Shown here: positions 17,556-26,758 of the stretch, in pieces
Numbering within the stretch: the first letter of the stretch is position 1
How the letters are laid out: every line of letters begins with the position of its first letter
Assembly: GCF_900107685.1 (NCBI RefSeq)
Contig: NZ_FNRQ01000013.1
Location: 20,945 to 84,944 of the forward strand
Direction of reading: 5' to 3'
DNA length: 64,000 nucleotides
Source of the DNA: Paraburkholderia sartisoli
GTDB lineage: Bacteria; Pseudomonadota; Gammaproteobacteria; Burkholderiales; Burkholderiaceae
The notes under the pieces: model-generated
Told to the model about the DNA's origin: nothing
Databases searched by the model: none
The model's input: the letters and a program-made list of their open reading frames with translations, nothing else
Position numbers and translations under genes: made by a program

Positions 17556-18446
17556 TCAAAGCGCGAGCACGCTCACGCCCACCTCGACGCGGTGCGCGCC
17601 GCCGCCAAGAATCATGCCGCGCAACAGCGACACGTCGCTGTAGTCGCGGCCCGTTGCCAGCGTCACGTGATCGGTGTCGGCGAGCACGTCGTTGGTCGGA
17701 TCGAGATCGATCCAGCCGCTGCCCGGGCAATGGACCGACACCCACGCGTGCGACGCATCCGCGCCGATCAGCCGTGCCTGTCCGGGCGGCGGGTCGTTGC
17801 GCAGATAACCGCTGACGTAACGCGCGGGCAACCCCAGTGAGCGCAGGCAACCGATCATCACCTGCGCGAAATCCTGGCACACGCCGCGCCTCAATTCGAA
17901 CGCGCGTTCGGCGGGCGTATCGAACATCGTCGCCGACGGGGTGTATTCGAAGTCCGCGTGAATGCGATGCATCAGGTCGACCGCGCCCGCCGCGACCGGC
18001 ATGCCCGGCGGAAAACTCCGCCGTGCGTATTCGCGCAGCGCGGGGCGCGGCACGATATTCGGCGAAGCGAAGCAGAACTCCGTCTCCGGCCTGAACGTCC
18101 CGCCGACGCTAAAGTGCAGCGCGCCGGCAACCGCGTCCCACGCAGGCGTCGATTGCGGATCGAGCGACGTCCAGCGCGGCGTCAGCTGCACCGTCGTTTC
18201 GCTCACGAGCTGCAGCCGTTCGTGCGGGGTGTCGAGCGCGAAATACAGTACGTCGTTGCCGAACGCATCGATGCGGCTATGCGCATACGAAGGCGTCGGC
18301 TCGATGCGTTCGGTGTGGTTCACCACGCGCTGCCACGCACACGCGAGCGGCCGGATGGTCGCCAGGTGCTGCGCCGTTTCGACCAGCGTCGAATAGCGAT
18401 ACGTGGTGCGATGCGACACCGACAGCACGGTATGCCCCGCCGTCAT
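17556..18446 (-). CDS. Transglutaminase-like protein of the second amidoligase system
   Basis: A transglutaminase-like cysteine protease of 296 residues. The N-terminal beta domain (HRTTYRYSTLVETAQH) is followed by the core with Cys190 (RRGVCQDFAQ), His233 (ASHAWVSV) and Asp249 (IDLDPTND), a complete triad. Its ATG overlaps the stop of the ATP-grasp/alpha-E gene by four bases (ATGA), so translation is probably coupled. It is distinct in sequence from the Anbu-linked transglutaminase at 3992-4792 but the same fold and size. No signal peptide. Substrate unknown. Confidence 0.9.
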   Translation of the reverse strand: MTAGHTVLSVSHRTTYRYSTLVETAQHLATIRPLACAWQRVVNHTERIEPTPSYAHSRIDAFGNDVLYFALDTPHERLQLVSETTVQLTPRWTSLDPQSTPAWDAVAGALHFSVGGTFRPETEFCFASPNIVPRPALREYARRSFPPGMPVAAGAVDLMHRIHADFEYTPSATMFDTPAERAFELRRGVCQDFAQVMIGCLRSLGLPARYVSGYLRNDPPPGQARLIGADASHAWVSVHCPGSGWIDLDPTNDVLADTDHVTLATGRDYSDVSLLRGMILGGGAHRVEVGVSVLAL

Positions 18447-21028
18447 GACGACACCCGCAACGCGAGCGTATTCGCGTGGCTGAAATAACGCGCGCTGATT
18501 TCATTGGCTGCGAGCGCGACCAGCGCATTCAGTTCACTGCACACTTCGATGAGTTCGGTATGGACGCCATCCGCACCGGTTGCGCACAGGCGTTCGAGAG
18601 ACGGCAAGGATTCGACGGAGCGCATCAGGCCGGAAAACGTCGCATGGCGCGAACTGCCGGCGGCGACGGTGATCTCGTCGAGCTTGCGGCACAGGCGTTC
18701 ATAGACGCCGTACAGGCCGCGCGGATTGGTAGGCTCGACCACCAGCAGGTCGAGCAGCGCGGGCACCTCGAAGCGGCCCGGATACAGCGAGCGATACGTC
18801 AGCGTGCTGTCGAAAAGCTGCAGCAGCAGATCGAAGCCGGCCGGCGTCGCGAGCTGGCACCCTCCGGCGACGACGCGCAGATACGCAGTCATCGCCGACA
18901 CACGCTCGATATGACGCCCGACGAACAGCAGGCGCCACGCTTCGTCGCGGGTCATCCGGTCGCCCTGTGCGCCGCTGATCGCGAGGAGCTGCGTCGATAG
19001 ATGTTCCAGTGCATTGATCAGCGTGACGCGGTCGTAGCGGTCGTGTCGCGCGGGCACGGGCGACGAAGGCGTCAGCACGGTCAGCGCGTCGCGGAAATCG
19101 TTGCGCGCGGCCACAATCGTGCGCCAGTGGTCGCCCGAAAGACGGCCGCGAATCTCGCCGCTCGCGCGCGCCTGCGAGGCCAGGTTCTGGCCGATGCTGG
19201 CCGCGCCCGTGTGCTCGTTGAGGTTGGCCACCAGCGTGCGTTCGAACGTCTGCGGCGATGGCTCCGCGAGCATGTCGACCTGCGGCACGAGGCCGTTCTG
19301 CAGCGCCAGTTCGACGAGCGTCGAGAACATCGCGTCGCTATCGCTGTTTTCCAGTGAGCCGAGAATCAGGCGCAGGAGGCGCACGTTGTTTTCGGCGCGC
19401 TCGCCGTAGCGGCCGGACCAGAACAGGTTCTCCGCCGCGCGGCTGGAAACGGTGCGATGCTTGCGCGCGAGGTCACCGGGTTTGAGCGGCGAAGGCAGCA
19501 GCGAAAACGTGGAGTGCGGTTGGCTCGACAGCACCCACGTATCGACGCTGCTGCCGCCGAACTGCATCGACACCGTGCTTTGCCGTTCAGCCGCGAGACG
19601 CGTGAAGCCGCCTGGCATCACGTGCCAGCCGCCGTTGAAATCGGCGATCGCGAAGAGGCGCAGCACCGAAGGCCGGTTGCCGATCATGCGCGCTTCATGG
19701 CGCGGCGTGCAGGAATACGGCAGCGGCTGCTGGACCGTGAACGCGTCCGGCATCGTTTCGATGCGCGCGCGCCAGGCGTCAAGGCGCTGTACGCCGGCCG
19801 CCATGCCGGGCGCGCCGTCGCGCTGCGATTCGGGCCACGTCGGCACGAGGAACGCCGAATCCTGTCGCGCGAACGCGTTCGCGCGCGCGGCGTCTTCACC
19901 GCACCACCACGTCGGCACGTCGGGCAACTCGAGCGGCTCGTCGAGCAGCGCGTCCGCGATGCCCGCCATGAAGCCGTGCAATGCGGGCGACTCCGCGAAA
20001 CCCGCACCGGGCACGTTCGAGACCACCACGTTGCCCGCCCGCATCACCTGAAGCAGGCCGGGCACGCCGATCGTCGAATCGGCGCGCAGCTCGACCGGAT
20101 CGCAGAACGCGTCGTCGAGGCGGCGCAGCACGACATGCACGCGCTCCAGTCCCGCAAGCGTCTTCAGATACAGCATGTCGCCGCGCACCGTGAGGTCCTT
20201 GCCCTCGACCAGCGTCACGCCAAGATAGCGCGCGAGGAACGTGTGCTCGAAGTAGGTTTCGCTATAGGGCCCAGGCGTGAGCAGCGCGATATGCGGCGCT
20301 TCGTCCCGCGCGCCGCGCATCGTCGCGCGGGCCAGTTGCGCGAGCGTGGCGACCAGCTGCGAGAACGACGCAGCCAGACGGCTCACGCGCATCGCCCGGA
20401 ACGGATCGGTGAAGAGGCTCGCGACGATCATCCGGTTTTCGAGCGCATAGCCGAGGCCGGATGGCGCCTCGGTGCGGTGCGCCATCACCGTCCAGCGGCC
20501 GTTCGGAGCGCGCGCGAGGTCGATGGCGACGAGCTGCAGATACTGGCCGCCAGGCGGCACGTAATCCTTCACCGCGCGCAGATAACCCGGATGACCGAAT
20601 ACCAGCGCGGGCGGCAGCAGGCCGCGCTGCAACAACGTCTGTTGACCGTACACGTCCGCGACGATCGCATTCAGCAGATGCGCGCGCTGCTTCACGCCGC
20701 GCTCGATTCCGGCCCATTCCGCTTCGTCGATCAGGAACGGCAGCAGGTCCAGCGACCACGGACGCGACTCGCCGTTGTCGGCGTACACGTTGTAGCTGAT
20801 GTCGTTGTCGCGGATCTGCCGGGCGATCGACGCGGCGTCCTGATCGAGACCGGCGATACCGTCTTCGCCCAGCAGCTCGAAAAACCGGCGCCACGGCTCA
20901 CGCAGCACACCCGACGCGTCGCGCATCTCGTCCCAGTGTCCTTCGCGAACGGGCAACGCGCGCAGGACCGCGAGCGCGTCGGCGAGGCCCGCGTTCGGCT
21001 CGAAGGGAAAAGTCGATTGAAAGGCCAA
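18443..21028 (-). CDS. Circularly permuted ATP-grasp fused to alpha-E domain
   Basis: A two-domain protein of 861 residues that joins what are two genes in the system at 4.8-7.3 kb. Residues about 1-530 are the CP-ATP-grasp part (VEGKDLTVRGDMLYLKT, LRRLDDAFCDP, VMPGGFTRL, GGSSVDTW). Residues about 545-861 are alpha-E (SRAAENLFWSGRYGERAEN). In the ATP-grasp part the block that holds the Lys and glycine loop in the Anbu-linked paralogue (LVVKEVHGAGGYGM) reads FLVPTWPESQRDGAPGM: the Lys is Pro and the Gly loop is gone. ATP use may therefore be lost or altered. It lies 26 bases after the DUF2126 gene and overlaps the next by four. Confidence 0.9.
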   Translation of the reverse strand: MAFQSTFPFEPNAGLADALAVLRALPVREGHWDEMRDASGVLREPWRRFFELLGEDGIAGLDQDAASIARQIRDNDISYNVYADNGESRPWSLDLLPFLIDEAEWAGIERGVKQRAHLLNAIVADVYGQQTLLQRGLLPPALVFGHPGYLRAVKDYVPPGGQYLQLVAIDLARAPNGRWTVMAHRTEAPSGLGYALENRMIVASLFTDPFRAMRVSRLAASFSQLVATLAQLARATMRGARDEAPHIALLTPGPYSETYFEHTFLARYLGVTLVEGKDLTVRGDMLYLKTLAGLERVHVVLRRLDDAFCDPVELRADSTIGVPGLLQVMRAGNVVVSNVPGAGFAESPALHGFMAGIADALLDEPLELPDVPTWWCGEDAARANAFARQDSAFLVPTWPESQRDGAPGMAAGVQRLDAWRARIETMPDAFTVQQPLPYSCTPRHEARMIGNRPSVLRLFAIADFNGGWHVMPGGFTRLAAERQSTVSMQFGGSSVDTWVLSSQPHSTFSLLPSPLKPGDLARKHRTVSSRAAENLFWSGRYGERAENNVRLLRLILGSLENSDSDAMFSTLVELALQNGLVPQVDMLAEPSPQTFERTLVANLNEHTGAASIGQNLASQARASGEIRGRLSGDHWRTIVAARNDFRDALTVLTPSSPVPARHDRYDRVTLINALEHLSTQLLAISGAQGDRMTRDEAWRLLFVGRHIERVSAMTAYLRVVAGGCQLATPAGFDLLLQLFDSTLTYRSLYPGRFEVPALLDLLVVEPTNPRGLYGVYERLCRKLDEITVAAGSSRHATFSGLMRSVESLPSLERLCATGADGVHTELIEVCSELNALVALAANEISARYFSHANTLALRVSS

Positions 21029-21054
21029 GATCGTGTCGCGTGTTGTTTTTCAGG

Positions 21055-24000
21055 TCACCAGTAGCGTAGATCCAGCGTGAAGGGAAATTCCAGGCTGTGC
21101 CGCGGCGCTTCGACAGAAAGCGGCCCAGGTGTGTGGCCGGTCGTGAAGAAGCGCGCGCGCCGCCGGCTCTCGGCCTCGTACGCGTTCACCGGGAACGTCT
21201 GGTAATTGCGTCCACCCGGATGAGCCACATGATACTGGCAACCGCCCATTGAGTGCCCCGTCCATGTGTCGACGATGTCGAACGTGAGCGGCGCGTCGAC
21301 GCCGATCGTCGGATGCAGCGCCGATGGCTGCGACCACGCGCGAAAACGCACGCCCGCCACGTGTTCGCTGACGCGGCCCGTTGGTTGCATCGGCAACGGC
21401 ACGCCGTTCACCGTGATCACGTGGCGGTTTTCGTTGAGGCCGAGCGCGCACACCTCGATGCGTTCCACCGACGAATCGACGTAACGCACCGTGCCGCCCG
21501 GCGAGCCTTCTTCGCCCATCACGTGCCACGGCTCCAGCGCGCTGCGAATCGTCAGCGCAATGCCGCTCGTCGCGATTTCGCCCACCAGCGGGAAGCGGAA
21601 CTCGAAATGCGGCGCGAACCACGCCGTGTCGAAGGCGAAGCCGGCCGCGTCGAGGTCGGCGATCACGTCGTCGAAATCCACCCGCACGAACGTGCCGAGC
21701 AGATAACGGTCGTGCAGTTCGGTGCCCCAGCGCGTGAGACGCGTCGTGTACGGCTTGTTCCAGAAGCGCGCGACGAGCGCGCGCAGCAGCAACTGCTGCA
21801 CGAGGCTCATGTGCGCGTGTGGCGGCATTTCGAAGCCGCGCAGTTCGAGCAGGCCGAGCCGTCCTGTCGGACCATCGGGCGAATACAGCTTGTCGATACA
21901 GAACTCGGCGCGGTGCGTGTTGCCGCTCACGTCGATCAGGATGTTGCGCAGCGCACGGTCGACGAGCCACGACGGAAGTTGCCAGCCGTCGCGCCCGCCG
22001 AGCCGGTCGATCTGGCGTTGCAGTTCGAGAAACGCGAGTTCCAGCTCATACACCTGGTCGTTGCGCGCTTCGTCGACGCGCGGCGCCTGGCTCGTCGGTC
22101 CGATAAAGAGGCCGGAAAACAGGTACGACAGCGAAGGATGGTTGTGCCAGTACGCAATCAGGCTCGCCAGCAGGTCGGGGCGCCGCAGGAACGGACTGTC
22201 GGCGGCCGTCGCGCCGCCCAGCACGAGGTGATTGCCGCCGCCGGTGCCGGTATGGCGGCCGTCGAGCATGAATTTCTCGCTCGACAGCCACGTTTCGTGC
22301 GCGGACTGATACAGGTATTCGGTGTGATCGACCAATTGCTCCCAGTTCGACGCCGGGTGGATGTTCACTTCGATCACGCCCGGATCGGGCGTCACCTGCA
22401 GCATCTTCAGACGCGCGTCGCGCGGCGGTGGGTAGCCCTCGATGATCACCTTCATCTGCAATTCGGCCGCCGTGGCCTCGATTGCGGCGAGCAGGTCGAG
22501 ATAGTCGTCGAGCGCGCTGAGCGGCGGCATGAAAACGTGCAGCAGCTTGCGGCCGCTGCCGAACTTTTCCGCCTCCACTTTCGGCCCTGCTGCGCGCGCC
22601 GGATCGCGCGCCTCGACGCACAGCGCCGTGCGCGAAACCCAGCTAGCGGATTCGCCACGCTCGGGCATGCGCGCCGCGTCGCGGGCCCAGCCGGTCATGT
22701 CGCCGTCGCCCGAACCCGCGGCGGGGCCGTTGCCCGGCGAAACGCCGTTGTCCGCGCCAGGTGCGACGGCCGTGGCCGCACGGGTGGACATCACGGGCCT
22801 GAACGTCGGGCCTGTCCCGTACTGCATCCGCAACTGCGCCGCCGGACGCAGCGGCGCGAGGGGCGCAAACGGATCCTGCGCGTGCTGCCACGGGTAATCG
22901 TTCGACGAAACCCACGGCAGCGATTCGAGCGGCAGCCGGTAGCCCATCGGCGAATCGCCGGGGATCAGGTACATGCGCTCGTCGCGGAAGTACCACGGGC
23001 CGCTCACCCACTTCGGTCCGTTCAACGGCAGGTGGCTCGTGCGCGCGAGCGGCAGCACATAACCCGTCACGCTCGACAGCCCGGCATCGAACACGCGACG
23101 CAGACGTACACGTTCAAGTTCGTCGTCGAGTTTCGATTCGAACGGATCGACGTTGACCGGCAGACGGCGCTCGCGCCACAGGTAATACCAGATGTCTTCG
23201 TAGCCCGGCTGGATGGTCTTCGTATCGAGCGAGAGCTTGCCGGCCAGATGATGGATGAAGCGCTCCGCGTCTTCCGCCGTGTAGTGGTCGAGGCCAGGGT
23301 CGGGGCCGGGGTCGCGCTCATCGGCGAACAGCGACGGGTCGTGCCAGCATGGCTCGCCATCGGCACGCCAGTAGAGCGACATCACCCAGCGCGGCAGTTG
23401 CTCGCCCGGATACCACTTGCCCTGCCCGACGTGCAGAAAGCCGTTCGCGCCGTAGCGCGCGCGCAACCTGTCCATCAGCGCGACCGCATAACCGCGCTTG
23501 GTCGGGCCGAGTGCATCGGTGTTCCATTCGGCCGCGTCGCGATCACGCACGGCGACGAAGGTCGGCTCGCCGCCCATCGTCAGGCGCACGTCCATGTCGG
23601 CGAGCTGGCGGTCGACCTGTGCGCCCATCGCCAGCACGTCGGACCACGCTTCTTCCGTATAGGGCTTCGTCACGCGCGGCGTTTCCAGCACGCGCTGGAT
23701 CGACATCGTGTGCCCGAACTCGACTTCGGATTTTTCGACCGCGCCCGAGACCGGCGCCGCGCTTCCCGGCTCCGGCGTACACGCCACCGGGATGTGGCCT
23801 TCGCCCGCCAGCAGCCCGGAGGTCGGATCGAGCCCGATCCAGCCGGCGCCCGGCAGGAACACCTCGCACCACGCGTGCAGGTCGGTGAAGTCGACTTCCG
23901 TGCCGCTCGGGCCTTCGAGCGCTTTCGTATCGGGCGCGAGTTGCAGCAGATAGCCGGAAACAAAGCGCGCGGCGAGACCCAGTTGACGCAGTGTTTCCAC

Positions 24001-24561
24001 CAGCAGCCAGCCCGAATCGCGACACGAGCCCGACGCGTTGACGAGCGTTTCCTCGGGCGTCTGAACGCCCGGCTCCATCCGGATCAGATAGCGGATGTCG
24101 CGCTGCAGACGCTGGTTCAGCTCGACGAGGAAATCGGCGGTCGCGCGCGGCGTGCGCTCGATGCTCGCGACGAACGCCGCGAAACGCGGCGTCGGTTCGC
24201 GCTTGACGCGGTACGGCGCGAGTTCGAGCGCGAGGCCCGGATCGTATTCGAAGGGAAACGTCTCGGCGGAGGGTTCGAGGAAGAAATCGAACGGGTTATA
24301 GACGGCCATCTCCGCGACGAAATCGACCGTGACCTTGAACTCGCGCGTCTTCCCGGGAAAAACCAGCCGGGCCTGATAGTTGGCGAACGCGTCCTGCTGC
24401 CAGTTCGTGAAGTGCTCTTCTGGCTCGACGCGCATGGAATACGACAGGATGGGCGTCCGGCAGTGCGGCGCCGGCCGCAGGCGCACCACCTGCGGCGAAA
24501 GCGCGACCGCACGGTCGTAACGGTAATGTGTGACATGGGTCAACGCGACACGTATAGACAC
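21055..24561 (-). CDS. Transglutaminase-DUF2126 (putative amidoligase) fusion protein
   Basis: A 1168-residue protein. Residues 1-270 are a transglutaminase module with Cys180 (SGSCRDSGW), His229 (TDLHAWCEV) and Asp245 (GLDPTSG). From about residue 320 (LTMGGEPTFVAVRDRD) to the end is DUF2126, classed in the literature as a glutamine-synthetase-like putative amidoligase; HTGTGGGNHLVLGG and IDVSGNTHRAEFCIDK are conserved blocks. A low-complexity Ala/Gly-rich linker lies near residues 590-640. I chose GTG at 24561 because AGGAG lies six bases upstream and the family begins with this 'SIRVALTHVTHYRYDR' block; a longer reading to 24609 is possible. It heads the three-gene operon. Confidence 0.92.
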   Translation of the reverse strand: MSIRVALTHVTHYRYDRAVALSPQVVRLRPAPHCRTPILSYSMRVEPEEHFTNWQQDAFANYQARLVFPGKTREFKVTVDFVAEMAVYNPFDFFLEPSAETFPFEYDPGLALELAPYRVKREPTPRFAAFVASIERTPRATADFLVELNQRLQRDIRYLIRMEPGVQTPEETLVNASGSCRDSGWLLVETLRQLGLAARFVSGYLLQLAPDTKALEGPSGTEVDFTDLHAWCEVFLPGAGWIGLDPTSGLLAGEGHIPVACTPEPGSAAPVSGAVEKSEVEFGHTMSIQRVLETPRVTKPYTEEAWSDVLAMGAQVDRQLADMDVRLTMGGEPTFVAVRDRDAAEWNTDALGPTKRGYAVALMDRLRARYGANGFLHVGQGKWYPGEQLPRWVMSLYWRADGEPCWHDPSLFADERDPGPDPGLDHYTAEDAERFIHHLAGKLSLDTKTIQPGYEDIWYYLWRERRLPVNVDPFESKLDDELERVRLRRVFDAGLSSVTGYVLPLARTSHLPLNGPKWVSGPWYFRDERMYLIPGDSPMGYRLPLESLPWVSSNDYPWQHAQDPFAPLAPLRPAAQLRMQYGTGPTFRPVMSTRAATAVAPGADNGVSPGNGPAAGSGDGDMTGWARDAARMPERGESASWVSRTALCVEARDPARAAGPKVEAEKFGSGRKLLHVFMPPLSALDDYLDLLAAIEATAAELQMKVIIEGYPPPRDARLKMLQVTPDPGVIEVNIHPASNWEQLVDHTEYLYQSAHETWLSSEKFMLDGRHTGTGGGNHLVLGGATAADSPFLRRPDLLASLIAYWHNHPSLSYLFSGLFIGPTSQAPRVDEARNDQVYELELAFLELQRQIDRLGGRDGWQLPSWLVDRALRNILIDVSGNTHRAEFCIDKLYSPDGPTGRLGLLELRGFEMPPHAHMSLVQQLLLRALVARFWNKPYTTRLTRWGTELHDRYLLGTFVRVDFDDVIADLDAAGFAFDTAWFAPHFEFRFPLVGEIATSGIALTIRSALEPWHVMGEEGSPGGTVRYVDSSVERIEVCALGLNENRHVITVNGVPLPMQPTGRVSEHVAGVRFRAWSQPSALHPTIGVDAPLTFDIVDTWTGHSMGGCQYHVAHPGGRNYQTFPVNAYEAESRRRARFFTTGHTPGPLSVEAPRHSLEFPFTLDLRYW

Positions 24562-24866
24562 ACCGGACTCCTGCGCAAAGGATGGAAGCCGCAAAGATGG
24601 CAGGCGCAAAAAGCAAGCTTCATGCCGTTTGTCGTGAGACCTCCCCCGCCTCGCCGGTCAGGGCGGAACGGCTTGCCCCGACCCATCCGGACGCCACGAC
24701 CGGCGCATTTCCGCTTTACGCACCAAAGCGGCGCAGCGCTCACGCCCCATCATGCACATAATGCGTGAGAAAGAAATGTTCAGCGATACGTCGCGGCACG
24801 GGGATTGCGTCGAATGGCGCTGTCAGGTTGACCGCTCCGTCTTCCATTTCCCTGCCTTGAAAACAG
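24562..24866. promoter_or_regulatory. Divergent promoter region of amidoligase operon and metallopeptidase
   Basis: About 305 bases between divergent starts. It should carry promoters for both the transglutaminase-DUF2126 operon (left) and the zincin gene (right), which may be co-regulated. I see no strong inverted repeats. Confidence 0.4.
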
Positions 24867-25937
24867 ATGAAAACCTTCCATTGCAACCGGTGCTCACAGT
24901 TCGTGTTCTTCGAGAACGTGCTGTGCGAGCGCTGCAACGCGTTGCTCGGCTATGTGCCCGGGCTGACCGAAATCAGCGCCTTCGAGGACGCGGGCGAAGG
25001 TCTGTGGCGCAGCCTGCATCCGCGCGCCGGCGGCGCGTTATACCGCCAGTGCCACAACTTCGCGGTCGAGCAGGTCTGCAACTGGATGATCCCGGCGGAT
25101 TCCCCCGATACGCTGTGCGCTGCCTGCCAGCTGACCCATACCATTCCCGACCTGAGCGAGCCGGACAACCGGCTGTACTGGTTTCGCCTCGAAACCGCCA
25201 AGCGGCGGCTGCTGTACACGCTGGCATCGCTGGGGCTCACGGTCGAATCGCGGCAAAGCGACCCTGTTCATGGCCTCGCGTTCGAGTTTCTCGAAGACGG
25301 CGGCGACGGCGCACGGGTCATGACGGGCCACGACAACGGCCTGATCACGCTGAATATCGCCGAAGCCGACGACGCCCATCGCGAGCGCGTGCGCAGCGCG
25401 ATGGGCGAGCCGTATCGCACGCTGCTCGGGCATTTCCGGCATGAGAGCGGCCATTACTTCTTCGACCGCCTGATCGAAGGCACCCGGTGGGTCGAACCGT
25501 ATCGCAAGCTGTTCGGCGACGAGCGGGCCGACTACGGCGAAGCGCTCGACGCCTACTATCAGAACGGGCCGCCCGCCGACTGGAACACCGCGTATATCAG
25601 CGCGTACGCCACCATGCATCCCTGGGAAGACTGGTCCGAGACGTGGGCGCACTATCTGCTGATCGTCGATGCGCTGGACACGGCCGCTTCGTACGGCCTC
25701 GCGCTGCTGCCCGACAGCCCCGACGAACCGACGCTCACCGATGCCACGCCCGTCGAGGACGCCAGCTTCGATAACCTCGTGAAGCGCTGGTTTCCGCTGA
25801 CAAACGTGCTGAACAGCCTGAACCGGAGCGTCGGCGTGGCGGACGGCTATCCGTTCACGCTGGCGACGCCCGTCATCGACAAGCTGCGCTTTGTGCATCG
25901 CGTGATCGCATCGCACGTGGTCAAAGGCGCGCCTTGA
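24867..25937 (+). CDS. Zincin-like metallopeptidase with N-terminal zinc ribbon (DUF2248/PF10005 type)
   Basis: A putative zinc protease of 356 residues. Two CxxC pairs at residues 6-9 and 20-23 form a zinc ribbon; further Cys lie at 62, 71, 84 and 87. The zincin motif HESGH is at 192-196, giving two His ligands and the catalytic Glu. There is no signal peptide. It is divergent from the DUF2126 operon and its partner genes are often found near CP-ATP-grasp/transglutaminase clusters, so a role in processing the system's product is plausible but unproven. The ribosome site is weak; the start is set by the zinc ribbon beginning at once after Met. Confidence 0.88.
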   Translation: MKTFHCNRCSQFVFFENVLCERCNALLGYVPGLTEISAFEDAGEGLWRSLHPRAGGALYRQCHNFAVEQVCNWMIPADSPDTLCAACQLTHTIPDLSEPDNRLYWFRLETAKRRLLYTLASLGLTVESRQSDPVHGLAFEFLEDGGDGARVMTGHDNGLITLNIAEADDAHRERVRSAMGEPYRTLLGHFRHESGHYFFDRLIEGTRWVEPYRKLFGDERADYGEALDAYYQNGPPADWNTAYISAYATMHPWEDWSETWAHYLLIVDALDTAASYGLALLPDSPDEPTLTDATPVEDASFDNLVKRWFPLTNVLNSLNRSVGVADGYPFTLATPVIDKLRFVHRVIASHVVKGAP

Positions 25938-25967
25938 CCACGTGCGATGCATGCAGGAAAGAGAAAA

Positions 25968-25992
25968 GCCGCGACAGTCTGCCTGTCGCGGC
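25968..25992. terminator. Terminator between metallopeptidase and phasin genes
   Basis: A perfect 10-bp stem GCCGCGACAG/CTGTCGCGGC with a five-base loop, four A on the left and a short T run on the right. It lies between two convergent genes and can serve both. Confidence 0.8.
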
Positions 25993-26030
25993 CTTTCATT
26001 GCGTTTCCATGCGATGGCGGATGCGCGCGA

Positions 26031-26441
26031 TTACTTCTTCTGCTGCATCAACGTCCTGAGTTCCTCGACGTTTTCCTCAACGCGCTTCTGGATCACCGCA
26101 TACGACTCCGCCTGCGACTGATACGCAGCCTGAGCAAGCTGCTGCATGTTCGCGAGCGCCTTGTGCAGCGTTTGCTGCACAAGTTCGGCGGCCTGCGGCG
26201 ACGGAGCGCCGCCCGAGGAAGCCAGCGCCTGCAATTCGCCCAGCGTCGCGCGCAGCATTTCGCCCTGCTTCTGCGCGAGCGACTGCATGCCCTGAAACGC
26301 TGTCTGGTTGGCCGTGACGAGCGCCTCGACGTCCTTGCGCCGCGCTTCCATGATGGCGGGTACGTCGAAGCCGGGCAGCTTGAACTGCTCGAGCATTTTG
26401 GTGAATTCGCCAAACGGATTGGCGGCGTCGAATTTTTCCAT
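26031..26441 (-). CDS. Phasin-like polyhydroxyalkanoate granule protein
   Basis: A 136-residue amphipathic helical protein rich in Ala, Gln, Met and Glu. It begins MEKFDAANPFGEFTKMLEQF and continues MEARRKDVEALVTANQTAF, the phasin signature region for binding PHA granule surfaces. ATG at 26441 has a GGAGG site. It stands alone. A cytosolic granule coat protein is likely; a second choice is a coiled-coil stress protein of the same family. Confidence 0.8.
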   Translation of the reverse strand: MEKFDAANPFGEFTKMLEQFKLPGFDVPAIMEARRKDVEALVTANQTAFQGMQSLAQKQGEMLRATLGELQALASSGGAPSPQAAELVQQTLHKALANMQQLAQAAYQSQAESYAVIQKRVEENVEELRTLMQQKK

Positions 26442-26758
26442 GCTGGATCCCCTCCCGGGACGTGTGAACATACGGCCGGTGCGCGAAGATTCAACCGAGC
26501 CACCCGCGCACAGCAGCCAACCTTTGACATGACATGGCGCGCCACCTCGATATCGCCGGCACCTGTCGGGTAACGGGGACATGCCTGGGGCCACGTCTTG
26601 GGATCATGCGCTTTCTGCCTGCATTGCGCCAGCACGCGTTCGCCGCGCACGTGTCCCCGATGCGCCGAAGGTCATCGGCAATCATGGCGCAATGCTCTAT
26701 TCTCTCTAACTGGAGCGACGCGCCCGATACGCAGGCGCCGCCACGAGAGGGCTACAAC
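26442..26758. promoter_or_regulatory. Divergent intergenic region, phasin and P450
   Basis: About 317 bases between the phasin start and the P450 start. An open frame continuous with the P450 spans it but has no ribosome site or recognisable protein content before 26759. Promoters for both genes should lie here; no clear repeats seen. Confidence 0.4.

Noticed and set aside
21253..24768. A 1171-codon open frame on the plus strand opposite the transglutaminase-DUF2126 gene
   Set aside because: Antisense shadow of a GC-rich coding sequence: Arg/His-rich translation, no known domain, no ribosome site. The minus-strand protein is clearly real.
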